Positions 32,062-40,369 of a stretch of DNA of 64,000 nt are shown piece by piece. The notes beneath the pieces were generated by a model. The model ran no database searches. It was not told the DNA's origin and saw only the letters and a list, made by a program, of their open reading frames with translations. Numbering within the stretch: position 1 is the stretch's first letter; each line of letters starts with the position of its first letter. The DNA comes from Bacillota bacterium (GTDB taxonomy: Bacteria; Bacillota; Clostridia; Tissierellales; Peptoniphilaceae): contig JAQYDN010000011.1 in NCBI GenBank assembly GCA_028724185.1, forward strand, positions 1-64,000, in the 5' to 3' direction. Both the position numbers and the translations under genes were made by a program.

Positions 32062-33566
32062 AATATCTCATAATAACTCCACAGATCCTTCGACACGTCG
32101 GTAAATGCGCCGGAGGCGTAGGTGTCGAGGAAAGTCTTGTTCGGTCGCCGGTAGAGCGCCTTGTTGAGCGCCGTACAGAGTTCTTGACGCGTGATCTTCT
32201 CGGAAGGGGCGAATCGATTTTTCCCGACACCTCCCATAAATCCCGCGCGCTCGACGGCGCCGATGTAACCCCTCGCCCAGTGGTTGCTCTTGACGTCGTT
32301 GAAACTTACGCTCTCCGCCTCCTCGAGGCCCGCAAAACCCGCCAAAATCTTCGCAAATTCCGCCCGGGTGATGGATTGCTGCGGCTTAAAGGTTCCGTCC
32401 TTGTATCCGCTGATCAACCCCTGCTTTTCGACGTATCCGATAGAGGAAGCGTACCACTTGCTGTCGTCGATGTCCTTAAAGGAGCTGAACGTCGCCGGAT
32501 CCTCGCCGTGATTCATAAGTCGCGTAAAGACCGCCGCCACCTCGGCGCGCGTCATCGCCTTTTTCGGACCGAAGGTTCCGTTCGGATAGCCGGACATATA
32601 ACCGGGTCTCGCCACCTTCATCGCATCTTCCAGACCGCGTTGAACCTGCGCGAGCTCGCCCTGATAACTCTCGCCCTTCGCCAAGGCAAATTCCGCCGTC
32701 GCGATCGCCGCATTCACCTGCAGCTGATCGACGTGCGGACTCTTGACCATGTTCGCGTTCGACAAGATATCGAGATAGTCTTTCATCTTCGTCCGGAGCG
32801 GATCGTCCGGTTGCTCCACACTCTCGGACGGGCCGACTGTCACAGCGACCGTTTCATTTCCCTTGGAAGAGTTAAATTCAAAGGATAACTCGGCACCTGC
32901 CGGCTGCGGATTGATGACGATCGAAAACGTTCCGTCGTCCTTCGCCACCCCCGAACCGATCAAGGTCTTGCCGCGAAAGACGCGGATGCGCGTTCCCGCC
33001 GTCGACGTCCCCGTCAGGGCGTTATCCCCCGGCGCGATGGGATCGACCTTGTGGAGCCCCGACGGCTTCGGCTGTCCCTTTTCGCTCGTCACATTATACT
33101 GCGTGCTGTGCGACATCCCGTCCCCGTCGACCATGCCGATGACATAGGAGATCTTCACCTCGTCGATGTCCTTCGTATTCGGCTTGAATTTTCCGCTCAA
33201 ATTCAGCGTCAACTCCGGTCCCCTCAACATCTTCACGTCGGGGATGACGAAGGTTATGATCTCTCTTCCCGACTCGTCGTTCTTCGACGTCGTCAGGCGA
33301 TAGTCGTTGTCGCTCAAACCGCCGTTTACGCCCGTGTTTTCCACGTGCAGCGAACGATCGATCAAAATCGACAGCGACAGTGTCTTGATCTCGCGTTTAT
33401 AATTAGCGGGAAATGCGAGCGTCATCTGCATCGGATAGTCGTCTCCCGCCTTTTGCGCGTAGGTCTTCGGCAACGTCAAATCGGAGCGAATATCGCCCAC
33501 GGCAAATACCGTCGTCGAAAAACACAACAGCAGCAAGGCTAATAGTAGCGTGAACCCTTTCCTCAT
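32037..33566 (-). CDS. Secreted three-SLH-domain surface protein
   Basis: The 509 residues start with a signal peptide (MRKGFTLLLALLLLCFSTTVFA). A beta-rich region follows (about 25-170), with SLHVENTGVNGG and NLSGKFKPNTKD that resemble adhesion-type folds, then a bacterial Ig-like repeat with GDNALTGTSTAGTRIRVF. A helical spacer comes next, and three C-terminal SLH domains (about 320-365, 385-430, 445-490) carry MTRAEVAAVFTRLM, ITRAEFAKILAGFAG and ITRQELCTALNKAL. SLH domains anchor proteins to pyruvylated secondary wall polymers. The gene is monocistronic with a strong AAAGGAGGAG ribosome site. The ligand or role of the N-terminal part is unknown. Confidence 0.85.
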   Translation of the reverse strand: MRKGFTLLLALLLLCFSTTVFAVGDIRSDLTLPKTYAQKAGDDYPMQMTLAFPANYKREIKTLSLSILIDRSLHVENTGVNGGLSDNDYRLTTSKNDESGREIITFVIPDVKMLRGPELTLNLSGKFKPNTKDIDEVKISYVIGMVDGDGMSHSTQYNVTSEKGQPKPSGLHKVDPIAPGDNALTGTSTAGTRIRVFRGKTLIGSGVAKDDGTFSIVINPQPAGAELSFEFNSSKGNETVAVTVGPSESVEQPDDPLRTKMKDYLDILSNANMVKSPHVDQLQVNAAIATAEFALAKGESYQGELAQVQRGLEDAMKVARPGYMSGYPNGTFGPKKAMTRAEVAAVFTRLMNHGEDPATFSSFKDIDDSKWYASSIGYVEKQGLISGYKDGTFKPQQSITRAEFAKILAGFAGLEEAESVSFNDVKSNHWARGYIGAVERAGFMGGVGKNRFAPSEKITRQELCTALNKALYRRPNKTFLDTYASGAFTDVSKDLWSYYEILEAAGEPR

Positions 33567-33650
33567 AACTCTCCTCCTTTCGTCTTATTATAATGGCTAT
33601 CCTCTTTCTATTACGTTAAGTTTTTATAACAATTTATAACGACATGTCTC

Positions 33651-33686
33651 AAAAAAAAAGAAAAACCCCGCTTTACGAGGTTTTTC
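33651..33686 (-). terminator. Terminator after the ProRS-like gene
   Basis: Minus strand AAAAACCTCG...CGGGGTTTTT (one internal mismatch) followed by a long T-rich run. Confidence 0.85.
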
Positions 33687-33690
33687 CGCA

Positions 33691-35358
33691 CTACATCAAT
33701 CCTTCGCGTCTCAGCGCGTCGAAGATGCCTTCGAAATCCAATTTTTCGACGTCGCCGCCCCGCCTCTTATACTCGAAGAGTCCCTCGGAGATGTCTTTTC
33801 CCGCCGTCACTTGGAGGGGGATTCCGATCAGATCGCGGTCCTTAAACTTCACACCGGCGCGTTCCGCGCGGTCGTCCAAGAGCACCGAGATGCCCTCCGC
33901 CCTCAACTCGTCGTAGAGTCCGGCGGCGGCGTTTACCTGCTCTTCTTTTTTTGCGTTGACGATCGTAATCACGACGTCGTAGACGCCCATGCCTACGGGA
34001 AAATCGATGCCGTTTTCGTCGTGGTGTCCCTCGACAATCGCCGTCAGGAGGCTGCCGATTCGACAGGAGATTCCCGTCGCGACATAGGGTTCTTCTTTTC
34101 CCGACTCGTTGATAAATAAAATGCCCATCGCCTCGGCGTATCGCGTCGAGGGCTTTTTAATCCGAATCAATTCGTAACCTGCCCCGAAGGTGTAGGCTTC
34201 GCCCTCGGGAGTCGTATCGCCGTCTTCGACGGACAGGATATCGTCTGCGATTTCCGCCTCGAAGTCCCGACCGTAATTGACATTCATCTTGTGGTAGTCC
34301 GGACGATTTGCGCCGACGACCATGTTGTCGATGTTCGTCACCGAACGGTCGACGATCACCCGCGCCCTGTCGCTCAACCCGACGGGACCCGTAAATCCGG
34401 GCGCCGATCCGATCGCGCGGATCGTCTCCTCGTCGAGCATGTCGATGGCGCTCTCCTCGACGCCTAAGTAGGCCGCGAGTTTCTTCGTATTCAACTCGCG
34501 GTCACCGGGAATAAAGGCGAAGATCGCCTCGCCGTTTACATTTAAGTCGACGGCCTTGGCACAGCGAGCGCGCTCGACGCCGATCATCTCGCTCAGCGCC
34601 TGAATGCTCTGCGCATCGGGCGTGTGGATGTCTTCCGCCTCGCGAGGATCTTCTCCTTTCGGAAGATCGTAGTGAATCGGCGCGAGTTCACGCGGATACG
34701 CCTTATCTCCGTTCCACGCGAGGGCGTCGGTGTACCCCTCACCGATGCCGTAAAAAATATACGCCTCGTCCGTTTCGACGACTTTATACGCCACGCCCTC
34801 GTCGTCGAGAAGTCCCTTTGCCGCCGAGAGCTTTTTTTCGACAAATCGCTCGGCCTCGTCCTTCGACGCGTCGAAGCGATAACCCTCGATCACCGTCGCC
34901 TCGCGCGCATCGGCGAGCGCGAGCTTCGGCTTTTGGACGTCTTTAAAGCGCTTTTCGATCTCGTATAAAAAGAGCGGCAATTGTTTGTAACTCTTCAGTT
35001 CGCCGGAGATCACATTCAAAAAAGCTTCCTCCGACTCGGGTGCGAGCGCCGATTGTCGGTTGTAGCGATCGGCGATCTTGTACATGTCTGAGCCGTAACT
35101 CTCCCAACGTCCGCTCGCCTCCCAAAGAGCGCGGTCCTGAAGAGAGGCTACCGAGACCTTGAGTCCGTCTTCAAACAGTGCGAACTCCCATCGGTTCGCC
35201 ACGCGCTCAAACATCTCCATGCCGTAGGGCAGGAGACTGTAGACGCCGACGCCCGCCCCGCGCAGCATCCCCGCTCGCGACATCAGGCGATGTCCCGCGG
35301 TCACCGCGTCCGCCGGTTCTTCTCGTAAGGTCGGTAAATAATAACTTGAAAGTTTCAT
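33691..35358 (-). CDS. Prolyl-tRNA-synthetase-like protein, aminoacylation site degenerate
   Basis: The 555 residues align end to end with bacterial ProRS: LPTLREEPADAV start, LWEASGRWESYG, ELKSYKQLPL, an inserted YbaK-like editing domain (about 235-380, with GDRELN, PGFTGPVGL and VVGANRPDYHKMNVNYGRDF) and a C-terminal anticodon-binding domain (LLDDRAERAGVKFKDRDLIGIP). The class II catalytic core is not normal. The motif 2 FRDE is FKDV (138-141), and the proline-site TxE reads ESE. The MKDAYSF segment is IEGYRFD, and GCYGIG..R of motif 3 is GISCRIGS. Charging proline therefore looks unlikely; an editing or tRNA-binding role is inferred. It sits 11 bases after the FMN-lipoprotein gene. A conventional ProRS should exist elsewhere. 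Start 35358 follows AGGGGAAG. Confidence 0.85.
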   Translation of the reverse strand: MKLSSYYLPTLREEPADAVTAGHRLMSRAGMLRGAGVGVYSLLPYGMEMFERVANRWEFALFEDGLKVSVASLQDRALWEASGRWESYGSDMYKIADRYNRQSALAPESEEAFLNVISGELKSYKQLPLFLYEIEKRFKDVQKPKLALADAREATVIEGYRFDASKDEAERFVEKKLSAAKGLLDDEGVAYKVVETDEAYIFYGIGEGYTDALAWNGDKAYPRELAPIHYDLPKGEDPREAEDIHTPDAQSIQALSEMIGVERARCAKAVDLNVNGEAIFAFIPGDRELNTKKLAAYLGVEESAIDMLDEETIRAIGSAPGFTGPVGLSDRARVIVDRSVTNIDNMVVGANRPDYHKMNVNYGRDFEAEIADDILSVEDGDTTPEGEAYTFGAGYELIRIKKPSTRYAEAMGILFINESGKEEPYVATGISCRIGSLLTAIVEGHHDENGIDFPVGMGVYDVVITIVNAKKEEQVNAAAGLYDELRAEGISVLLDDRAERAGVKFKDRDLIGIPLQVTAGKDISEGLFEYKRRGGDVEKLDFEGIFDALRREGLM

Positions 35359-35369
35359 GCACTTCCCCT

Positions 35370-35774
35370 TTACTCGGCCTCTCGAATACAATTTTTTACC
35401 GCCTCTAAAAAACCGTAAGAGGCCTCCGTCGCACCGGAAACTGTATCGACATCGGCCGATTGTTTTCGAATGACTTTATCTTGCAATTGTTCAAAGGCAT
35501 CTTCGACGACGCCTACATTTTCTTCGTGTTCAGTGACGCGCACACTGTCGATATAACCGTCCCGCACGCGCATTTCAATGGAAATGTCCCCTTGCATACC
35601 GCGTCCTTGCGAAACATAGATACCGTCGTGTAACAACCTGCGGTCTTCCATTCTTTCGTCCACCGGCAGGGCTCTTTTTTCGCCGTGTACCGGTTCCTTG
35701 GCACTGTAACTGACTGAGGAGCTGCAACCCGTAAGTAAAAGGCACGCCGCTAAACCCAACAGGAGTTTCTTCAA
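35370..35774 (-). CDS. FMN-binding lipoprotein
   Basis: 134 residues: a signal peptide with lipobox LLTGC near residue 18 and an FMN-binding domain. The latter carries the motif DTVSGATEASYGFLEAV, whose Thr/Ser takes covalent FMN in RnfG/NqrC-type proteins, which suggests extracytoplasmic redox work. The start is the TTG at 35774, eight bases after AAGGAG; a longer ATG reading lies in the promoter. It is transcribed from a good promoter and precedes the ProRS-like gene. I know of no reason for this pairing. Confidence 0.82.
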   Translation of the reverse strand: MKKLLLGLAACLLLTGCSSSVSYSAKEPVHGEKRALPVDERMEDRRLLHDGIYVSQGRGMQGDISIEMRVRDGYIDSVRVTEHEENVGVVEDAFEQLQDKVIRKQSADVDTVSGATEASYGFLEAVKNCIREAE

Positions 35775-35829
35775 TGGACTTGCTCCTTTTTCTATCTTTA
35801 ATAAATACTTTGAATATCGACTACCATTC

Positions 35830-35858
35830 ATTATAGTGAAAATACGGTCGCGATTCAA
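35830..35858 (-). promoter_or_regulatory. Promoter of the FMN-lipoprotein/ProRS-like operon
   Basis: Minus strand TTGAAT (35853-35858), a 17-base spacer and TATAAT (35830-35835), 56 bases before the TTG start. Confidence 0.8.
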
Positions 35859-35877
35859 CGATTATGCGGCTTTCGAC

Positions 35878-36903
35878 CTATTTTGCGTGGCTTAAATCAA
35901 TGACGCTTTGCCGCTTGATGATTTCGACCGGCAAGAGGATGGTTTCGTCCTCGCGGTCGGCATTTTTATCGTCCAAAATCTTAAAGAGCTTGCGAATGGC
36001 GACGGCGCCTATGTCGTAATACGGCTCTTTGACCGTCGTGAGTTTCGGGCGATAGATTTCGGACAGGGTGCTTCCGCCGAATCCCGCAAACGACATGTCC
36101 TCGGGGATCGACATCCCCTTATCCCGCATGACATTCATCAGATGAATCGCCATCAAGTCCTGGCTGCAAAAGAGCACGGAGTACTTTCCGCCGCGCAAAT
36201 CTTCCTCGTGTTCCTCAAAGACCTCCGCGGCGTCTTTTTCACTTAAACCCTCGCAGTATAAGATCGACGGCTTCAGTCCCGCCGCGCGTATCGCGTCCCG
36301 ATACCCGCGAATCTTAAACTTTTCATTGGTGCGGTCCATGTCCTTGCGCAGCGCCACGTAGCCGATCGAGGTGTGCCCGAGATTAATCAGGTAGTCGGTC
36401 ATGTTAAACGCCGCAGCCTTGTTGTTGACTGTAACCGTCGGCGCCTCGTTAATATTGTAAAAGCGGTTGATCACGACGCAGGGAATTTTAAACTCGTCCA
36501 ACTTATAGAGCAGTTTTTGATTTAAAATTTCAGAGATAATGATGATCCCCTCGACCTGTTTTTGGCTAAAGAGGTTCGCAAATTTCAGCTCGACCTCCGG
36601 ATCGCCGTAGGAAGAGGAGAGGAGAATGTCGTAATTGTACATGCGGCCGATCTCTTCGACGCCCCTTAAGACTTGAGAGACATATTGGTTCCCTACGTCC
36701 GAGACAATGACGCCGATGATGTTGCTCTTTTTCGTGACGAGGCTTCTCGCCACTTCATTCGGCTTATAATCGAGTGCGGCGATCGCGTGAAGGACGCGCC
36801 GCCGCGCTTCGGGACTCACCGGTTTTGAATCGTTGATGACGCGCGATACCGTCGAGATGGAAACATCCGCCATCTTCGCGACGTCTTTAATCGTTGATGC
36901 CAT
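35878..36903 (-). CDS. LacI-family transcriptional regulator
   Basis: A 341-residue regulator with the N-terminal LacI helix-turn-helix (TIKDVAKMADVSISTVSRVIN) and hinge (KPNEVARSLV), and a periplasmic-binding-like effector domain with PELTTVKEPYYDIGAVAIRKL-type segments. It resembles CcpA/purine/ribose-type regulators but I cannot name the effector. It starts 9 bases after the lipid-kinase gene and shares its promoter region, which contains inverted repeats, so autoregulation is possible. Confidence 0.88.
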   Translation of the reverse strand: MASTIKDVAKMADVSISTVSRVINDSKPVSPEARRRVLHAIAALDYKPNEVARSLVTKKSNIIGVIVSDVGNQYVSQVLRGVEEIGRMYNYDILLSSSYGDPEVELKFANLFSQKQVEGIIIISEILNQKLLYKLDEFKIPCVVINRFYNINEAPTVTVNNKAAAFNMTDYLINLGHTSIGYVALRKDMDRTNEKFKIRGYRDAIRAAGLKPSILYCEGLSEKDAAEVFEEHEEDLRGGKYSVLFCSQDLMAIHLMNVMRDKGMSIPEDMSFAGFGGSTLSEIYRPKLTTVKEPYYDIGAVAIRKLFKILDDKNADREDETILLPVEIIKRQSVIDLSHAK

Positions 36904-36912
36904 GCTTTCCTC

Positions 36913-37800
36913 CTATTTCGTAATAAATTGAATGGCTCCGGGAACGACCTCGATCGTCTGCGGTAAAAACGGACCCTTTTCTCCGTCGATGTCTACGCGC
37001 ATCGGCTTGTCGGCGCGCAACGTCACCGAGCGAACCTTTCGATATATAAAGTGATCGTGATCGACGTGTTTTCCCAGGCCAATCGATGTAAATAATTCCA
37101 ATACTTTCGATATACTCATTCTTTCGATGACAATTAACTCGAGTTTCCCGTCTTCGACGTCCGCCTCGGGGCTGATCTTCGAAAAACCGCCGACGCTCTT
37201 CGAATTGACGACCATCGCGATCAGCGCATCCGTCTCAAATTCCTCGTCATCGGTTTCGACGTGCAGCTTAAAACTCTGTTTCGACAAGTCCGTTCCTCGA
37301 AACGCCCGAAATCCTTCGGCATAGTAAGCGAGTCGCCCAATCGACGACTTCGCCTCCGCATTGACGCTGTAACCGATCTCTGTAAACAGGCCGATCGCAC
37401 AGACGTTGATAAACGCACCGTCGCCGCATACGCCGATGTCGATGGTACGCCTTCTGCCGTAACAAACCATGGCGTAAAACTCATAAGGATCCTTCGGTAT
37501 ACCCATCGACTCCGCAAAATCGTTAACCGTGCCGGCGGGATAGACGGCGAGAGGCACTTTCCGCTCGGCCGCATACATCCCGTTGACGATCTCGTTGACC
37601 GTTCCGTCGCCGCCGATGGAAATGATGCATTCCTCGCCGTCGTCTTCCATGGCAAATCGCGCGGCATCGCCCGCTTTTTGCGTAAATTGCAAAATCACCG
37701 TCGTTCCCTTCGATGCAAACGGCTCGACCAGTTGCTCGATCACACTCAACGCCTCTTCTCGACCGCTCGACGGATTAGCGATGATTTTCACTCGTTTCAT
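36913..37800 (-). CDS. Diacylglycerol/lipid kinase (DgkB/YegS family)
   Basis: The 295 residues carry the DAGK catalytic domain: KIIANPSSGR at the N-terminus, IGGDGTVNEIVNGM (nucleotide motif), and YPAGTVNDFAESMGIP. A C-terminal beta domain holds SKISPEADVEDGKLELIVI and the closing DGEKGPFLPQTI. It would phosphorylate diacylglycerol or a related lipid at the membrane, salvaging lipid turnover products. It has a strong promoter overlapped by two inverted repeats and is cotranscribed with a LacI-type regulator, an unusual partner. Confidence 0.88.
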   Translation of the reverse strand: MKRVKIIANPSSGREEALSVIEQLVEPFASKGTTVILQFTQKAGDAARFAMEDDGEECIISIGGDGTVNEIVNGMYAAERKVPLAVYPAGTVNDFAESMGIPKDPYEFYAMVCYGRRRTIDIGVCGDGAFINVCAIGLFTEIGYSVNAEAKSSIGRLAYYAEGFRAFRGTDLSKQSFKLHVETDDEEFETDALIAMVVNSKSVGGFSKISPEADVEDGKLELIVIERMSISKVLELFTSIGLGKHVDHDHFIYRKVRSVTLRADKPMRVDIDGEKGPFLPQTIEVVPGAIQFITK

Positions 37801-37836
37801 TCTAAAAATACCCCCGTAAATATCCTATGTACTCCT

Positions 37837-37865
37837 ATTATACGCTAAGTATAACGATTCCACAA
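37837..37865 (-). promoter_or_regulatory. Promoter of the dgk-lacI operon
   Basis: Minus strand TTGTGG (37860-37865), a 17-base spacer and TATAAT (37837-37842). Confidence 0.8.
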
Positions 37866-37879
37866 AACCATTCTTTGTG
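37839..37879 (-). promoter_or_regulatory. Inverted repeats overlapping the dgk-lacI promoter
   Basis: TTATAC-GCTAA-GTATAA at 37839-37855 spans the -10 and spacer. CACAAA-ACCATTC-TTTGTG at 37861-37879 covers the -35. Either could be an operator for the LacI-type product. There is no direct evidence beyond position. Confidence 0.45.
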
Positions 37880-38115
37880 AAAATGAGGACGATGAAAATA
37901 TAGGAAAACCGTGCGGCGTAGGACATTTTACATGCAATCTGTTCGTTTAATCGCATAAAAAAAGATGCGTCGCTCTTTTTATCTCCGATTCCGCCGGCAT
38001 TTGACCGACTCGGGAAAATATGGCAGTTTTTCCCGCCGCCGCGCGTCCTTCTTTTTTTGTTGAAAGCGTTTTTGTCTCGCGCATCCTCTCCGTCTTATCC
38101 CATCTTTTTTGCGCA
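37880..38115. other. Gene-free stretch between dgk promoter and the DUF948-like gene
   Basis: About 235 bases with no supportable gene. It holds a perfect 8-bp inverted repeat (CGGGAAAA...TTTTCCCG, 38011-38035) without a T-tract and a weak hairpin with T-run at about 37953-37976. A cre-like sequence TGAAAGCGTTTTTG lies at 38061-38074. No promoter of quality was found. Confidence 0.4.
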
Positions 38116-38146
38116 TAAAAAAAGAAACGGCGAACCGTTTCTTTTT
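38116..38146 (-). terminator. Terminator after the DUF948-like gene
   Basis: Minus strand AAAGAAACGG-TTCG-CCGTTTCTTT with a T7 tail. Confidence 0.92.
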
Positions 38147-38148
38147 GA

Positions 38149-38643
38149 TTACTTCGTGCGTATGACATCGCGTAGCGATTCCAATACTTCTCGCAAGATA
38201 TAAAAGTAATCGACGACATTATTTGCATTGAATGAAATGGTCTTCGCCGTATCGGAGATAGAGTCCGAGACGACATCGGCCGTATTTTGAATCTTCGAAG
38301 ACGTCTGGTCCACCTTTCGGACGACGGAATCCACGGTCTCCGTGACGTCGCCGACGGTCGAGGCGACTTTCTCGACTTCCGGTTTGACGATTTCGATCAT
38401 TTCCGTCGCATCCGTCGTGATTCTCGACGCGTTGGCCGTCACGATCGTCGCGTTATCGGTAATCGTCGGAAGTTTTTGAAATGTGTCGTCTATCACCGCG
38501 TCATGCGTTTCCAATTTGTTTTTTACGACCTTCAAAATACCCGCTATATTCTTTAATGCGATCATTAAGAATACGAGCGCACCAATGCCTGCTACATATA
38601 GTAGAAAACGTAAGAGGTCGTGTAAGGTAATCATCGTATCCAT
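38149..38643 (-). CDS. Membrane-anchored coiled-coil protein (DUF948-like)
   Basis: The 164 residues have one N-terminal membrane segment (about 10-33) and a long amphipathic helix rich in Val/Thr/Asp (VASTVGDVTETVDSVVRKV). The pattern matches DUF948 proteins often found with YtxH proteins in general-stress loci of Bacillota. The function is unknown. It is 15 bases downstream of the YtxH-type gene and ends at a terminator, so the two form an operon. Confidence 0.7.
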   Translation of the reverse strand: MDTMITLHDLLRFLLYVAGIGALVFLMIALKNIAGILKVVKNKLETHDAVIDDTFQKLPTITDNATIVTANASRITTDATEMIEIVKPEVEKVASTVGDVTETVDSVVRKVDQTSSKIQNTADVVSDSISDTAKTISFNANNVVDYFYILREVLESLRDVIRTK

Positions 38644-38658
38644 CTTGACCTCCGCGTC

Positions 38659-39234
38659 TTATTTTTCTTTCTTTTCGTCCTTCTCTTCCTTCTTGCCCTT
38701 TTCTTCTTTTACTTTCTTATCGGCGTCTTTTGCCGCTTTAGAAATCTTATCGGCGCTTTCTTTCACTTGGTCCTTGGTGTTTCCCGCTTGGGTCTTGACT
38801 TCCTCGCCGACGTCCTTTGCGGCGCTGCCGACGACATCCGCGGTATCTTTTACTTCCGCTTTGACATTTTCGCCTTCTTCGCGTACGATTTGACCGATCG
38901 CTTTAGCTTTTGCCTTGGCGATTTCGGCGTCGTCGCGCACTTCGTCGGCCTTGATCGCTGCGCGAATCTTTAAATCGTCGTAGGTGTCTTGAACGGCTTG
39001 TTGCGCTTCGTATGCGCGGATCGTCAATTCATCGGCGGCATCCAAGGCGGTGTCTTTTGCGTTTTCCGCGAGTTCTTTGGATCGATCCGCCAAATCTTCT
39101 CTCGTCTTTTTGCCGCTTTGAGGCGCAAACAAGATCCCCGCAGCCGCGCCGATAATGACGCCAAGGCCAAATTTACGGGCACGTTCTTCTCTTAAATATC
39201 TTTCACGTTCACGTCTTGCAAAATCAAAAATCAT
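38659..39234 (-). CDS. YtxH-domain protein
   Basis: 191 residues. A basic N-terminus is followed by a short hydrophobic glycine-rich segment typical of YtxH (GLGVIIGAAAGILFAPQSGKK), then ~150 residues of charged Lys/Glu/Ala/Asp repeat-like helix, ending in a lysine/glutamate tail. YtxH-type proteins are linked to general stress in Bacillus. The biochemical role is unknown. The ATG follows TGGAGGG. A -10 (TACAAT) lies near 39270 with a -35 at unusually long spacing. Confidence 0.8.
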   Translation of the reverse strand: MIFDFARRERERYLREERARKFGLGVIIGAAAGILFAPQSGKKTREDLADRSKELAENAKDTALDAADELTIRAYEAQQAVQDTYDDLKIRAAIKADEVRDDAEIAKAKAKAIGQIVREEGENVKAEVKDTADVVGSAAKDVGEEVKTQAGNTKDQVKESADKISKAAKDADKKVKEEKGKKEEKDEKKEK

Positions 39235-39361
39235 AGTAAACCCTCCAGTAAATAAATGTTAATATGATTGTACCCTCGGAATTTGTATATTATTCAAGTT
39301 TCGCTTATTTTGTTCCCATTTTATTCACTTTTCGCACCGATTACCCAAAGGAGATGCATAA

Positions 39362-40159
39362 ATGATCATCGACGCACACACGCACTCTCGCTTTTCCATG
39401 GACTCGAGGAGCGATCCTAAAGACAATATCTTATCGGCTATCGACAAAGGTCTCGACGCGATCGCCTTCACCGATCACGTCGACCGCGTGGATAACGCAC
39501 TCGATTATTTCTACGACTTCGACCGCTATGTCGAAACGCTTCGCTCGCTAAAAAATCGCTACCGCGACGAAATCGACGTCCTCATCGGCTGCGAAATGGG
39601 CTTGAATCCTTCCTTAAATTCGATCATCGAACCCATGATGGACGACGATCGCTTCGACTATTTTATCGGCTCGCTTCACACCTTAAAAGACCGCGACATC
39701 GCATCGGCGATGCGCGCCTGGGACGGTCCGCTCGAACGCTACTATAAGGAGTATTATCTCGCGATACTCGAGGGCGTGACGAGCACCGAGGGATTCCACG
39801 TCTTGGGACATTTGGACTATATCGACCGCTACGTTCCGGAGAAATCCGACATTCCCCCGTTTGAATCCTACCGGGAGATCGTCGCCGATATTTTAAGGGC
39901 GGCCATTCGGAAAGACCTCGTCGTCGAATACAACACCGGCGGATTTTACAAGGGACTCGACTACGGCAACCCGAAGGATGAAATCCTCTCGCTCTATCGC
40001 GACCTCGGCGGTCGCCGCATCTGTCTCTCCTCGGATGCCCATCGCCCGGAGGATATCGCGAGGGGATTTTCAAGCGCCGTCGAACACCTTCGCGCCCTGG
40101 GCTTTGAGACGATTACCTACTTCAAGGATAAAAAACCGATCGAATCTCCCCTCGGATAG
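39362..40159 (+). CDS. PHP-domain histidinol-phosphatase-like phosphoesterase (HisJ family)
   Basis: A 265-residue PHP phosphoesterase. Metal-binding HTHSRFSMDS at the start, FTDHVDRVD, IGCEMGLNP, FIGSLHTL, VLGHLDYIDRY, VVEYNTGGF and LSSDAHRPEDI follow the HisJ order. HisJ hydrolyses histidinol phosphate in histidine synthesis, but no other his gene is in the window, so another phosphate ester is equally possible. It is a single gene; the ATG follows AAAGGAG and it is divergent from the YtxH gene. Confidence 0.8.
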   Translation: MIIDAHTHSRFSMDSRSDPKDNILSAIDKGLDAIAFTDHVDRVDNALDYFYDFDRYVETLRSLKNRYRDEIDVLIGCEMGLNPSLNSIIEPMMDDDRFDYFIGSLHTLKDRDIASAMRAWDGPLERYYKEYYLAILEGVTSTEGFHVLGHLDYIDRYVPEKSDIPPFESYREIVADILRAAIRKDLVVEYNTGGFYKGLDYGNPKDEILSLYRDLGGRRICLSSDAHRPEDIARGFSSAVEHLRALGFETITYFKDKKPIESPLG

Positions 40160-40209
40160 GCGCACGCTCCTTATTTTTATATCGTCGATATCTCGAGTAA
40201 GGCGCATGA

Positions 40210-40238
40210 TTGTGCGAGATCGCGCGCGAAGATATACA
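40210..40238 (+). promoter_or_regulatory. Candidate promoter of the acn operon
   Basis: TTGTGC (40210-40215), a 17-base spacer and TATACA (40233-40238). An alternative -10 (TATACT) lies at 40281-40286 with a poor -35. The ~130-base leader contains a small AAACG/CGTTT hairpin followed by T-rich sequence near 40320-40345, a weak attenuator candidate. Confidence 0.4.
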
Positions 40239-40369
40239 ATCTACATCTTTCTCGGACTATGCTTTTAACGGATTAAAGGGTATACTATTACTGTTAACGA
40301 TCATATGAATCTACAAACGGTATTGTCGTTTTTTTGTTTTTATTATGGCGACATGGTATAGGAGGTATT

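Noticed and set aside
32037-33566. Reading the SLH protein as an autolysin or protease
   Set aside because: No catalytic domain was found; only adhesion-like and SLH regions are visible.
37947-38276. A 109-codon minus-strand frame in the gap upstream of dgk
   Set aside because: It runs through a strong terminator and the end of the DUF948-like gene, and its composition (Arg/Ser/Met-rich) is not protein-like.
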